Shown here: piece by piece, positions 22,661 through 31,611 of the stretch
Numbering within the stretch: the first letter of the stretch is position 1
Layout of the letters: each line of letters begins with the position of its first letter
From: Parcubacteria group bacterium
GTDB taxonomy: Bacteria; Patescibacteriota; Minisyncoccia; Phycocordibacterales; Phycocordibacteraceae
Assembly (NCBI GenBank): GCA_028286945.1
Contig: JAQBQR010000033.1
Coordinates: forward strand, 1-43,847
Direction: 5' to 3'
DNA: 43,847 bases
Made by a program: the position numbers and the translations under genes
The notes under the pieces: generated by a model
What the model was told of the DNA's origin: nothing
Database searches by the model: none
What the model saw: only the letters and a program-made list of their open reading frames with translations

Positions 22661-25570
22661 CTAAGGGATCAGGTTCAATATCTTGCCAGGGATGTAAATA
22701 ACACGGCTTGGTTGTCCGTTCGGCATAGCCTTCTGAACATTGGCATCAGACAGAGCCGCCAGGACCGCTTCCTCTTCGCTGGCGGAGGGTGAAATAGACA
22801 CTTCTCCTCGTCTCTTACCCGCAACCTGGACTCCAATGATCACCATATCTTCGGATAGGAGCCTTTCATCAAAGGTTGGCCAGTCCTGAGTATGGATGCT
22901 GTCTTCGCTCTTAAGTATCTCTGAGTACAGGTGATCAGCAAGGTGTGGAGCGAACGGAGCAAGAAGGCGGAGGAATGTTCCAAAGCCGTCTTTTGATATC
23001 TCTGCAGCGTCTTCGAGTGCGTTCACCAAGATCATGAGCGCAGATACTGCGGTATTCAATTTAAAGCGCTCGATGTCCGTACCAATCTTAAGAGCTGCCT
23101 TTGCGAGTGCCTTCTGCTCTTCTTCGGTGGCTGGAGTGTCAGATACTTTTGTACGAAGCGCATAACATCGGTCGAGGAATCTGCGCATTGCCTCAATGCC
23201 TTCCGGTTTCCAAGGATAGTTTCCAGGTTCGTTATAGGGACCAATGAATGAGAGGTACGTACGAACGGCATCTGCACCAAACTTAGCCACCACTTCATCG
23301 GGGTTAATAACATTCCCTTTTGATTTGGACATCTTCTGTCCATCAGGTCCCATGATGAGTCCTCGGTTGAAGCGTTCATAGAACGGCTCTGCTGTGGGAA
23401 CCAAGGCAAGGTCATACATTGCCTTATAGAAGAAGCGTGAGTACAAAAGATGCATCGTGGTGTGTTCACTTCCACCGGAGTATCGGTTCACCGGAAGCCA
23501 CTTCTTCATCAGATCAGCGTTTGAGAACTGCGTATCATCATTCGGCGCGAGGTAGCGCATGAAATACCACGATGAGTCCACAAAAGTATCAAGTGTGTCA
23601 TATTCAGGTGTCCATCCTTCTCCAAAGATACCCGTAACGCGATCTTTGAGTTCCTCACTGGTAGCGAGGGGTGAAACTCCCGACGGAGTGAAGTCCACGT
23701 CTTCAGGAAGAAGCCATGGCAAATGTTCGCTTGGAATTAAGTGCGCATTTCCTTCCGGGTCATACACAACAGGAATAGGACATCCCCAGTAACGCTGACG
23801 GGATACAAGCCAATCACGGAGACGGAAGTTTATGGTTCGCTCACCACCCGCTGCAGCAACGATGTCCCACATCGCTTCATTTGAATCTCTTCCGGTAAAG
23901 TCACCTGAGTTAACGAGTCGGCCGTGCTCTCCTGTTGCAAATCCTCCGCTCTGATAAAAGCGCCAGATTATTTGATCTGAAGGAACGTTCAGCTGGGCGG
24001 TAACCTCATCGGCTGTTAGCCATTTAAAATCGTGCTTTGATTTCTCTTCTGCGTCAGTCTCTTCCTTTTCATCACTTTTAAGAGTAAACACAAACGTACG
24101 AACGTCAGAATCCCTGTTCACTTCCTTTTGCGCCTGATAGAAATATGCATTTATGGGCAAACCAACTTCCTGCTCAAGTACAATATCCGTGTAGCCAGTT
24201 TCTTCTCGAATCTCACGGGCTGCGGCCTCTGCCCAATCTTCCCCTTGGTCAACGCCTCCAATAACAAAGTTCACTGGCTTACGGTCACCCCACGATTCGT
24301 CCTTTAAGAACCCAACGAGATACGTGTCATCTGCTGGATTGCGTAGTATCGCATGAATCACATTACGCTTTGTATTTGGCTTTCCTTCTACCGGAGGATT
24401 ATGCTCATTTATAACCGTCATTGAAACAACGGGCTTGATAGGGAGGTCGAATTTCTTTGCAAACTCAAAGTCACGCTCGTCATGTGCAGGAACGGCCATA
24501 ACTGCGCCAGTTCCATATGAACCAAGTACATAATCAGCCACGTAAACAGGTATTTCCTCTTTCGTTAGGGGGTGGATAGCCATGATGCCTTCAAGCGCTA
24601 CGCCGGTCTTTTCCTTATTCTCCATGCGCTCAAGTTCGGTCTTCTTCTTTGTCTCTTCGACATATGCACGAACGGCCGACTCATTTGTTAGCACGTCATG
24701 TTCCCCATCAAGCGCAGCGGTTACCCAAGGATGCTCAGGAGCAAGTACTAAATACGTAACGCCAAAGAGCGTATCAGGACGAGTAGTAAATACTGCAAGT
24801 TGTGCGGGTTTTCCATCCTCATCACGCCAGTCGTTATCACTTGGATTCTTTTTAAACGAAAGCGTAAACGCGAGCTTTGCACCTTCTGACTTTCCTATCC
24901 ATTCACGTTGCGCGCTCTTGATTTCTTCCTTCCAAGGAAGTCCTTCGAGATCCGTGAGAAGTCGGTCTGCATACTTGGTTATGGAGAAAAACCACTGCGT
25001 AAGAATACGTTCTTCCACCTCATGACCACAGCGTTCGCACTTCCCGTCCACTACCTGCTCATTCGCGAGCACGGTCTGGTCATGCGGACACCACTTCACG
25101 GGCGCTTCCTTTCGCTCAGCTAATTCATGCTCATACAAACGTGAGAAGAGCCACTGTGTCCATTTGTAGTATTCAGGCGAACAGGTCACCACCTCTTTAC
25201 TCCAATCAAACGATCCGCCCATAGTACGCATCTGCGTGCGCATAACATCCATGTTTTCATACGTCCATTTCTTCGGATCGAGTCCGCGCTTTATCGCCGC
25301 GTTCTCGGCAGGTAAACCAAAAGCATCAAAACCAATGGGGAACAAAAGATTCTTCCCTTGCATGCGCTTAAAGCGAGCAAAGATGTCCGTAATAGCAAAG
25401 GCATACCAATGGCCCACATGAAGGTCACCGGATGGATACGGGAATTCGTTAAGGAGATAATACGGCTCCTTGGACTGATCAGTTAGATCAACTTCGTATA
25501 TCTTGCCGTCGTCCCATTTCTTCTGGGCCCACGGCTCTATCTCTGAATGATTGTATGATTCTCGTGCCAT
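22661..25570 (-). CDS. leuS: Leucyl-tRNA synthetase with inserted NUDIX domain
   Basis: Charges tRNA-Leu. 969 residues with the class I motifs FPYPSGDLHVGHW (HIGH-type, residues 51-54) and GQKMSKSKG (KMSKS, 746-750), a zinc site with Cys161 and CERCGH (178-181), and the CP1 editing domain ending YGTGAVMAVPAHDERD (residues 352-367). Between the editing domain and the return to the catalytic core lies a complete NUDIX hydrolase domain (about 385-540) with an exact NUDIX box GGVDQGEDWAEAAAREIREETGY (438-460). Such an insert is not part of the E. coli enzyme; it may hydrolyse a nucleotide or serve as a structural module. The C-terminal end is intact. Confidence 0.97.
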   Translation of the reverse strand: MARESYNHSEIEPWAQKKWDDGKIYEVDLTDQSKEPYYLLNEFPYPSGDLHVGHWYAFAITDIFARFKRMQGKNLLFPIGFDAFGLPAENAAIKRGLDPKKWTYENMDVMRTQMRTMGGSFDWSKEVVTCSPEYYKWTQWLFSRLYEHELAERKEAPVKWCPHDQTVLANEQVVDGKCERCGHEVEERILTQWFFSITKYADRLLTDLEGLPWKEEIKSAQREWIGKSEGAKLAFTLSFKKNPSDNDWRDEDGKPAQLAVFTTRPDTLFGVTYLVLAPEHPWVTAALDGEHDVLTNESAVRAYVEETKKKTELERMENKEKTGVALEGIMAIHPLTKEEIPVYVADYVLGSYGTGAVMAVPAHDERDFEFAKKFDLPIKPVVSMTVINEHNPPVEGKPNTKRNVIHAILRNPADDTYLVGFLKDESWGDRKPVNFVIGGVDQGEDWAEAAAREIREETGYTDIVLEQEVGLPINAYFYQAQKEVNRDSDVRTFVFTLKSDEKEETDAEEKSKHDFKWLTADEVTAQLNVPSDQIIWRFYQSGGFATGEHGRLVNSGDFTGRDSNEAMWDIVAAAGGERTINFRLRDWLVSRQRYWGCPIPVVYDPEGNAHLIPSEHLPWLLPEDVDFTPSGVSPLATSEELKDRVTGIFGEGWTPEYDTLDTFVDSSWYFMRYLAPNDDTQFSNADLMKKWLPVNRYSGGSEHTTMHLLYSRFFYKAMYDLALVPTAEPFYERFNRGLIMGPDGQKMSKSKGNVINPDEVVAKFGADAVRTYLSFIGPYNEPGNYPWKPEGIEAMRRFLDRCYALRTKVSDTPATEEEQKALAKAALKIGTDIERFKLNTAVSALMILVNALEDAAEISKDGFGTFLRLLAPFAPHLADHLYSEILKSEDSIHTQDWPTFDERLLSEDMVIIGVQVAGKRRGEVSISPSASEEEAVLAALSDANVQKAMPNGQPSRVIYIPGKILNLIP

Positions 25571-25590
25571 ATGGTGCGAACGTCTAATTC

Positions 25591-26577
25591 TTAGAGTGCC
25601 TGTGACTTAACCGTTGAAGGAGCATTTATCTGAGGATATTTAACCGGGTCAATGAATTTTGTGTAGCACTGTTGACCTTTTTCGTGTGCCCAAGCCTCGT
25701 CGCCGAATCCATTAGATGGTGCGTGCACATATGAAATTGCGCTACCCTGCAAATCAAAGCTGGCGCAAATCTCGAAACTAATACGACCATCCTTCACTTT
25801 TCCAAGTGCCGTATACGGATATTCTGCACCATTCTCTGGATCAACAGGAATTTGATACCCAATGAGTTCGTCATTCAATACCGCAAGTGACTCCGGGAGC
25901 GCCTGCTTAAGCTGCCAGTATGAAAGCACCTGAGACTGGATATTCTGAAGATCCTGGATGCGTTGCTGATCAAAGCGCTCTGCACGCGCATGCGAAGGGG
26001 TTCCAATAATGAGAAAACCTCCAATGACCGTCATAATAGCGAGCGCTCCCGTGGCAGCACCCACAAGGTTCACCTTGCGACGATGAAGTGTCCAGTACCC
26101 TTTAAGGTCAGCAAGGAAGTGCAATACTACAAGAACAGAAATGAGAAGTACCACCAGAGCCTTAAGAACGAAACGCGTGGTGATGTCTCCCCCAAAGAAC
26201 GCAGAGAGAAGCGTGATGAGGTCAATCACCGCAGTGGCTGACGCAAGGAAGATGGTAAACACGAGTGCCCAACGACGTACCCAAATGAGTGCCTTACCGG
26301 GTTCGCGGACAATGTCTCGGCGAATAGTGAGGAGAACCGCAAGCATGGTTGGAATGAGTACTACGATGGCTGCCATGGCAACACGAATGCCTCCACTGTA
26401 CGGGTCAGAGGGATATGAAAGCGGATCTGGAAAGGCCAGATCAATGTACTGAAAAATAAGGGTAAAGAATGCGATGATTCCGCCATAAAGGGTGATCACT
26501 GCGCCCGTCCACAGAAAGAAGTCCTTCGGTGTGGTCTTAGAAACGCGTGGGTGATGCACTTCTGTGTGGTGTTCCAT
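25591..26577 (-). CDS. DUF5671-type membrane protein
   Basis: 328 residues. The N-terminal part PKDFFLWTGAVITLYGGIIAFFTLIFQYIDLAFPDP matches the DUF5671 pattern common in CPR genomes. There are four helices to about residue 165, a fifth helix (about 178-198), then a soluble C-terminal domain of about 130 residues with three cysteines and a pseudopilin-like LQNIQSQVLSYWQLKQALPESLAVL stretch. TATAAT lies 9 nt before the ATG. Function unknown. Confidence 0.8.
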   Translation of the reverse strand: MEHHTEVHHPRVSKTTPKDFFLWTGAVITLYGGIIAFFTLIFQYIDLAFPDPLSYPSDPYSGGIRVAMAAIVVLIPTMLAVLLTIRRDIVREPGKALIWVRRWALVFTIFLASATAVIDLITLLSAFFGGDITTRFVLKALVVLLISVLVVLHFLADLKGYWTLHRRKVNLVGAATGALAIMTVIGGFLIIGTPSHARAERFDQQRIQDLQNIQSQVLSYWQLKQALPESLAVLNDELIGYQIPVDPENGAEYPYTALGKVKDGRISFEICASFDLQGSAISYVHAPSNGFGDEAWAHEKGQQCYTKFIDPVKYPQINAPSTVKSQAL

Positions 26578-26623
26578 ATAGGCTGGATTATACCATTTTC
26601 ATGTTAATTCGGATCTCTAATAT

Positions 26624-27322
26624 CTATCTTACTTCGCAAATATGAATATAGTCTCCATATCCAGGCGGGTTCGCATTTGGCCACGTTTTTATCGTTGTAA
26701 CTTTTCCAAAGCACTTTTCAAGCAATGGAAGTCGCTTTTCATACGATGGTTTGAACTCATGCATCAATACGTCATTTGAAAGAATATCAATCGTCCATGA
26801 AATAACACGCTCTGAGCCGCCGTTTGCAATGGTTTCGCGGATATATTCATACCCAAGTTTTGCTGCAGCTTGCTTTCGCTCAGTCTCATCCGAATAGTCG
26901 TCCACATAACAATCAGAAATAATCACTAATCCTGCAGGTGATGCCATTGAAGCAATATTTGCTATTGCCTGCTCCTGAAGTTCGTATGGAATATGATGCA
27001 CCGAGCCCGTGCATACCACTACATCAAATTTCTCTTCTGGTCGCCAAGTTAACACATCACCTTGTTCAAAGTGAACTCCAGAATATGTTTTGTTGCCATG
27101 CTCAATATATCGTTCGTCTATATCAACACCGTATAAAGAAAGATCAGGACGTTTCTCCTTTATTTTTCCAAACAAGTATCCTGGTCCACACATAACATCG
27201 AGCAGCTTTCCATTCTGCGGTGCGTGTTCGCAAATATATTCAATGACTGTTAGCAGCGAAGTTTTGTAGGGCCAGTATTCAAGGCCTTCTTCGTACGTTT
27301 CAGCTTCTGGCAATTCCTTCAT
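26624..27322 (-). CDS. Class I SAM-dependent methyltransferase
   Basis: 232 residues with motif I GKLLDVMCGPGYLFGKI, strand-2 acidic residue in LYGVDIDERYI, and motif IV FDVVVCTGSVHHI. It resembles small-molecule (UbiE/Methyltransf_25) enzymes. The substrate is not evident. It sits 11 nt downstream of the membrane-anchored 27334 gene and could be co-transcribed with it. Confidence 0.85.
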   Translation of the reverse strand: MKELPEAETYEEGLEYWPYKTSLLTVIEYICEHAPQNGKLLDVMCGPGYLFGKIKEKRPDLSLYGVDIDERYIEHGNKTYSGVHFEQGDVLTWRPEEKFDVVVCTGSVHHIPYELQEQAIANIASMASPAGLVIISDCYVDDYSDETERKQAAAKLGYEYIRETIANGGSERVISWTIDILSNDVLMHEFKPSYEKRLPLLEKCFGKVTTIKTWPNANPPGYGDYIHICEVR

Positions 27323-27333
27323 GAACGATGGAT

Positions 27334-27954
27334 TTAATATCCTGCTGGGAACGTGTAGGTGCTTGGAATCGAAGTTGGGATTTCAGCATCAGTACCGTAC
27401 GTGATAACTATTTCCTGATGTGCGGCCAATACAAGGTCACGAGGATCCCCTACATACGGCTTTCCGTTCACAAATACCTTTAGGCTGTTTTTGTCATCAT
27501 TGCAATAACTTCCAATACAGCTTGCGCTGAAACGCAGTCCCCAAATATCAAAGAATTGCCCAAAGGTGAAGTCTTGGATGACTGGCGACTCAACGTGAAT
27601 AATTCCCGTCGTATCGTGCACGTGAATTGGTGATATGAATCCCTCAATCTCGTTAATACCAATATGAGAAGGAATTACTTCGCTTTTCCCATGAATATAG
27701 ATATCAAGATGCTGATGGATGTGGAGTGCCTGACCTTCTTGAGAAAGCGCAGGAAGCTTAATGGCAGCTAGACGGTTGCGAAGATTACCGATCTCCGGCT
27801 GCCAAGGAGCATCGTTGCTCTGCATACCGGGAAGTGTGCTTGAGTCGGTAATAGTAAGAGGAGCGGTCTTTGTGCGATTTGCGAAATATATAGTCAACGC
27901 AAGAATAACCACAATTACTCCGATCCATATCAATCCTGTCTTTTTGTTGGGCAT
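27334..27954 (-). CDS. Membrane-anchored His-rich protein
   Basis: 206 residues with an N-terminal membrane anchor (about 8-25) and an extracytoplasmic domain. That domain has the His-rich blocks ALHIHQHLDIYIHG and ISPIHVHDTTGIIHVESP, then FTFGQFFDIWG and a Cys pair (SCIGSYC). The histidine pairs suggest a metal site (copper or zinc), but no function is established from sequence. TATACT lies 7 nt before the ATG. Confidence 0.75.
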   Translation of the reverse strand: MPNKKTGLIWIGVIVVILALTIYFANRTKTAPLTITDSSTLPGMQSNDAPWQPEIGNLRNRLAAIKLPALSQEGQALHIHQHLDIYIHGKSEVIPSHIGINEIEGFISPIHVHDTTGIIHVESPVIQDFTFGQFFDIWGLRFSASCIGSYCNDDKNSLKVFVNGKPYVGDPRDLVLAAHQEIVITYGTDAEIPTSIPSTYTFPAGY

Positions 27955-27994
27955 ATGAACTAGTATACAGGCTCCGGCTTAATACAAACTGTTA

Positions 27995-29080
27995 TTAACT
28001 ATGCAAAAAGACTGCCACATCTCCGTCCTGGAATACGTATGTCTTTCCTTCTGTACGAATGTCCCCTTTATCACGTGCAGCGCTCCATGAGCCGTCAGCA
28101 ATGAGCTTGTCGCAACCCACCACTTCAGCCCGGATGAATTTATCTTTGAAATCGTTATGAATGGCCGCGCCGGCTTCCGGCGCGGTGGCTCCTTCAGGGA
28201 TTGTCCACGCACGCGTCTCTTTTGGTCCTGTCGTAAAGAAGGTAATAAGTCCCAGAGTTTCGTATGCGCCGCGGATGAGCTCTGTTAGGCCATTTATTTC
28301 CACGCCAAGCTCCTCGCGGAACATCGCCTGATCCTCGTCTGACACGTCGTTAAGCTCGCGTTCAGTTCCAGCATCCACGTGCACATACTTTGAACCCATT
28401 GATTCAATGAGCGCATGGGCTTTCTCACGACGCTCATCATCAACCGTTGAACCTGACTTTCCGTTTAAGGAATAGAGGATCGGTTTAAGGGTAAGAAGGT
28501 TAAGTGACTTGATAAGCAAAAGCTCCTCCGGACTAAGTCCAGCCGTTCGTGCCAACTTCCCTTCAGCAAATACGGTCTCAATCTTCGCAAGTGCAGCGTC
28601 TTCAGCTACAGCCTCCTTAAGATTCTGCTTCACATCGCGAACCAACTTCTCACGACGCTTCTGTACGGACTGTGCATCCGCCAAAATAAGCTCGAGGTTA
28701 ATTACTTCGATGTCTCGTACAGGATCAACATCGCCGTGCACGTGCGTAATATCAGCATCTTCGAAGAAACGAACCATATGAAGAATGGCGTCGGTCTCAC
28801 GAATGTTGGTGAGGAATTGATTTCCGAGGCCTTCACCTTCAGAGGCTCCTTTCACGAGGCCAGCAATGTCCACGAACTCAATGACCGCGGGAATGGTCTT
28901 CTCAGACTTTGAAAGTGCTGCAAGCTGATCCAGGCGCTCATCAGGCACCGTCACAATACCCACCGATGGATCAATGGTCGCAAATGGATAATTAGCAACC
29001 AGCACGTCTGCACGCGTAAGGGCATTAAAAAGCGTCGATTTACCGACGTTTGGGAGTCCGACAATTCCTATCTTTAGCAT
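27995..29080 (-). CDS. ychF: YchF/OLA1-family P-loop ATPase
   Basis: 361 residues: G1 GIVGLPNVGKSTLFNALT, switch FATIDPSVGIV, G3 DIAGLVKGASEGEGLGNQFL, coiled-coil insert, and a C-terminal TGS domain (LITFFTTGPKETRAWTIPEG to YVFQDGDVAVFLHS). YchF binds ribosomes and ATP in translation stress. The base-specificity segment, usually NxxE, reads SLNGKSG here, so nucleotide preference may differ. TAAAGT lies 6 nt before the ATG. Confidence 0.95.
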   Translation of the reverse strand: MLKIGIVGLPNVGKSTLFNALTRADVLVANYPFATIDPSVGIVTVPDERLDQLAALSKSEKTIPAVIEFVDIAGLVKGASEGEGLGNQFLTNIRETDAILHMVRFFEDADITHVHGDVDPVRDIEVINLELILADAQSVQKRREKLVRDVKQNLKEAVAEDAALAKIETVFAEGKLARTAGLSPEELLLIKSLNLLTLKPILYSLNGKSGSTVDDERREKAHALIESMGSKYVHVDAGTERELNDVSDEDQAMFREELGVEINGLTELIRGAYETLGLITFFTTGPKETRAWTIPEGATAPEAGAAIHNDFKDKFIRAEVVGCDKLIADGSWSAARDKGDIRTEGKTYVFQDGDVAVFLHS

Positions 29081-29114
29081 ATATAGACTTTACCTTAATA
29101 CGTACAGAAAAGGA

Positions 29115-29142
29115 AAAGAGCCTTGCTGTGGCAAGACTCTTT
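29115..29142. terminator. Bidirectional terminator
   Basis: AAAGAGCCTTGC-TGTG-GCAAGACTCTTT, one mismatch, between the 29156 gene (whose transcripts end here) and the ychF promoter. Confidence 0.75.
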
Positions 29143-29155
29143 CCAGACTTCAAAC

Positions 29156-29395
29156 TTACGCTGCTTCGTCGTACTTCCCCCAGTTCGCCTCAGCGTTCAC
29201 ACCAGGCGGAATCTTATCAAGTTCATCTAGTGTAGGACCTCCTGTTCGTGGAGTGAGACTACGGTATGCATCAAGATGCATAACTTCATTTATTTCTCCT
29301 TTAAGCTTCTTTTCCTCCGCTTCAGTTCTCTCACGCAATGGAGTTCCCATTGAATCAACGCGTACTTTCGGTTTGTCATTATTGAAGCCTTCCAT
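29156..29395 (-). CDS. Hypothetical small soluble protein
   Basis: 79 residues, highly charged and Pro-rich, without membrane segments (RERTEAEEKKLKGEINEVMHLDAY). It sits 25 nt downstream of the 29421 secreted-protein gene and before a terminator. Not recognised. Confidence 0.6.
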   Translation of the reverse strand: MEGFNNDKPKVRVDSMGTPLRERTEAEEKKLKGEINEVMHLDAYRSLTPRTGGPTLDELDKIPPGVNAEANWGKYDEAA

Positions 29396-29420
29396 ATTTT
29401 ATTGCTTTAGATAGTCAATA

Positions 29421-30284
29421 TTAATAAGCACCATTTACCTTAACTGAGGTATCTCCCGTCTGAACAGAAACATAGCCATCGCGAACAACTACACTTGCAT
29501 CATTTGAAAGCACTTCTGCCACCGAGTGAGATACGCGTACCTGATCTGTTGAAGAGAACGCTCCGTTCGATACTACAATCTGATTACCTGCTTTCGCTGA
29601 GGTGAATTGCTGAGCCACAGAAGCTTTAAGACTTGCCGTATCCTTCGTTGCGAGGAAGCTGTACCACGGAAGCATCACCGATACATTTCCGTTAGCATCA
29701 ACGCTCACGCGTGCGTTTAGGTGCATTGGAATAAAGCCAAAAAGCTTTGCTTGCTGAACATACGCCACTTCAACCTTTTGCGAATTTGTTGAAGCACTCA
29801 CAATGCTTGGACTCGTACTTACAAGAAGAGTGTTGTATGCGTCTACGTCGCTTTGATCTTTTATGTATAGTGAGGGATCTCCTGAAAGCGAAACAATAGT
29901 TTTTGCACTGCCAGAATCAATTCCACTTGAAACAACGGTATGCAGTGTTTGCCCGTTAGAACCAAGCGTTACCGTATTACCTGTGGTGCTTTTGATTATG
30001 ACGCCTGGAGCGTGTACCATCACGTTCGTATTTCCAGACGCATTTCCACCTTTACTGGTTACGCCTGTCGTTACATTCACACCTCCTGTATGAATATCAA
30101 CGCCTGTGTCCGTTACGGTACCAACCCCTTCAACGCTTACATTTGTTGAGTTGTCTCCAGCGTGCACTGAAACGCCAGGCACGTTCACATCTACGTTGTA
30201 TCCTTGCGCTAATGCGCTTTGAGCGATACCGGTAAGTGCAAATGCCGCACCAAGGGATAAGGTTGCTGTCCTAAGAATGTTCAT
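29421..30284 (-). CDS. Secreted protein of unknown function
   Basis: 287 residues with a signal peptide (MNILRTATLSLGAAFALTGIAQSALA). The first half is Gly/Thr/Val-rich with repeated beta-like segments (VDVNVPGVSVHAGD, VDIHTGGVNVTTG, VMVHAPGVIIKSTTG). The second half contains KLFGFIPMHLNARVSVDANGNVSVMLPWYSFLA, which looks like a compact beta domain. It is probably exported and periplasmic or surface-exposed. CACAAT lies 6 nt before the ATG. Confidence 0.75.
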   Translation of the reverse strand: MNILRTATLSLGAAFALTGIAQSALAQGYNVDVNVPGVSVHAGDNSTNVSVEGVGTVTDTGVDIHTGGVNVTTGVTSKGGNASGNTNVMVHAPGVIIKSTTGNTVTLGSNGQTLHTVVSSGIDSGSAKTIVSLSGDPSLYIKDQSDVDAYNTLLVSTSPSIVSASTNSQKVEVAYVQQAKLFGFIPMHLNARVSVDANGNVSVMLPWYSFLATKDTASLKASVAQQFTSAKAGNQIVVSNGAFSSTDQVRVSHSVAEVLSNDASVVVRDGYVSVQTGDTSVKVNGAY

Positions 30285-30364
30285 GAAATTATTGTGCTGT
30301 TAGCTGTATATCTATAGCCTAGCACCTATTTGCGGGCGTCAAATTGGATTTGGGGAAAGTATAA

Positions 30365-30647
30365 AAAGGAAAGGGCTCGTCATGTTGCTTGCGCAAATGA
30401 CGAGCCCTGAGCATAACCCAAAAGCGGGTTTGCTCCAACTGCAGGATTACCACAAAGCCCTGAGGCAAATGCGAGAAATCGCTGGCAGTATCAAGAGGTG
30501 AATTCGTCCCGTTATTTTTCGGGGACGAAACAGAGCTCCACACAAAGGGATATCCGAACTAAGGAATTAACCGAAACCGGATATCTGACCGTACCCTATC
30601 ACCCACGGGAACCGTGGACGCGTATTGGAGGGCAACCACTTTCGCGC
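30365..30647 (-). ncRNA. Candidate structured non-coding RNA, unassigned
   Basis: The 394-bp gap between 30284 and 30679 holds a promoter and terminator about 280 nt apart and no credible ORF; the 74-aa ORF of the track reads through the terminator stem. The transcript contains hairpins CCACGG-TTC-CCGTGG inside GCCCT/AGGGT, GATATCCG/CGGATATC, CGTCCC/GGGACG, CAGG/CCTG and GAGCAAACCC/GGGTTATGCTC. I could not match it to tmRNA, RNase P, 6S or SRP RNA. Confidence 0.65.
30373..30407 (-). terminator. Intrinsic terminator of the RNA candidate
   Basis: GGGCTCGTCA/TGACGAGCCC 10-bp stem; on the minus strand it is followed by TTTCCTTTTTATAC. Confidence 0.8.
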
Positions 30648-30653
30648 GTTTGT

Positions 30654-30682
30654 AATCTACCCCACTACCAAAATTCTGTCAA
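30654..30682 (-). promoter_or_regulatory. Strong sigma70-type promoter of the RNA candidate
   Basis: Minus strand TTGACA (30677-30682), 17-nt spacer, TAGATT (30654-30659). The -35 overlaps the stop codon of the 30679 gene. Confidence 0.75.
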
Positions 30683-31254
30683 GCCCCCTTCCGCGCGAGC
30701 TTTGAAATAGTGTGCATCCAAGCTGTCTTCTTCGCCTCTGGCATGTTTTCTGCATGACCAATTTCCGTAATGCGTACTTTGTATCCAGCAAATCCAAGGA
30801 GCGCACGTCCAATCTCATTCTTAAAATCACCGAAGAGAACTCGCTCAATCATTGGCCAATTCTTTGAAGTGATGATTACGCGAGCAGTCTTTCCTGCAAG
30901 GAGTCTGTCCCAACCCATACCGTCTTTATGAAAATGAAAGGCAAAACCGGGAATGAACATACGGTCCCACATACCTTTAAGAAGTGCCGGCATACCGGCC
31001 CACCAAAGCGGATAGATAAGAACAAAATGATCTGCCCACTTCATATCTTCCTGCACCTTTAACAAGTCCGGCTCGAGAGCTTGAATGACTTTGTATCCTT
31101 TGTGGAGTATTGGATCGAACTGAAGATCACCGAGGTTCGCGCGGCGCACCTCATGTCCTGCAGCTACGGCTTCTGCAGCGTATGACGTAGCGATGTCATT
31201 ACCAAGCGTGCCCTCAGAGTCAGGGTTTCCCATTAGGATGTAGATTTTTGACAT
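30679..31254 (-). CDS. NAD(P)H dehydrogenase (quinone)-like flavodoxin-fold protein
   Basis: 191 residues of the Flavodoxin_2 family (NQO1, KefF and MdaB relatives): MSKIYILMGNPDSEGTLGNDIA (FMN phosphate loop), ADHFVLIYPLWWAGMPALLKGMWDRMF (the typical YPLWW-x-PA block) and AGKTARVIITSKNW. These enzymes transfer two electrons from NAD(P)H to quinones. It could supply reduced quinone or detoxify quinones; a link to the bd oxidase is only a thought. TACACT lies 6 nt before the ATG. Confidence 0.88.
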   Translation of the reverse strand: MSKIYILMGNPDSEGTLGNDIATSYAAEAVAAGHEVRRANLGDLQFDPILHKGYKVIQALEPDLLKVQEDMKWADHFVLIYPLWWAGMPALLKGMWDRMFIPGFAFHFHKDGMGWDRLLAGKTARVIITSKNWPMIERVLFGDFKNEIGRALLGFAGYKVRITEIGHAENMPEAKKTAWMHTISKLARKGA

Positions 31255-31281
31255 GAGAGTAGTGTACCAGGTTGGTTAACC

Positions 31282-31512
31282 CTATTTCCCCATTAATCCC
31301 GAAAGCTCCGAGCGATATTTTTTCATCACCTCCATAGTGGCTTTCATCTGAGGCTCGCCGCCTTTCGTGCGCTTTTCTACCTCTTCCCCAATCTTTTTAA
31401 AGAGTTCAGGATCCTTCTGCACAAGCGCCATTATCTGCTCGCGCTGCGCCTCTGGCACATCCTTCATCTTCCACTTCATTGCCTGTGCTAACAGAAAGTT
31501 TTGTATACCCAT
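31282..31512 (-). CDS. Hypothetical small helical protein
   Basis: 76 residues from ATG 31512, chosen because TATACT lies 8 nt upstream; the ORF-track start six codons earlier is a TTG within that promoter. All-helical and charged (VPEAQREQIMALVQKDPELFKKIGEEVEKR). It lies 27 nt upstream of the flavodoxin-fold gene, same strand. Not recognised. Confidence 0.65.
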   Translation of the reverse strand: MGIQNFLLAQAMKWKMKDVPEAQREQIMALVQKDPELFKKIGEEVEKRTKGGEPQMKATMEVMKKYRSELSGLMGK

Positions 31513-31555
31513 ATGTGAATAGTATATCAAATTACCCTTTTCAATCCAGGTGGTT

Positions 31556-31583
31556 TTGACAAAAAAACGAAGTGCTTCATACT
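31556..31583 (+). promoter_or_regulatory. Sigma70-type promoter of the 31612 gene
   Basis: TTGACA (31556-31561), 16-nt spacer, CATACT (31578-31583). Confidence 0.65.
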
Positions 31584-31611
31584 GCAGTTCTCCTAAAACC
31601 GGAGACGTGAA

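Noticed and set aside
30319-30543. 74-aa minus-strand ORF in the ncRNA candidate
   Set aside because: It runs through the terminator stem and has no start signal.
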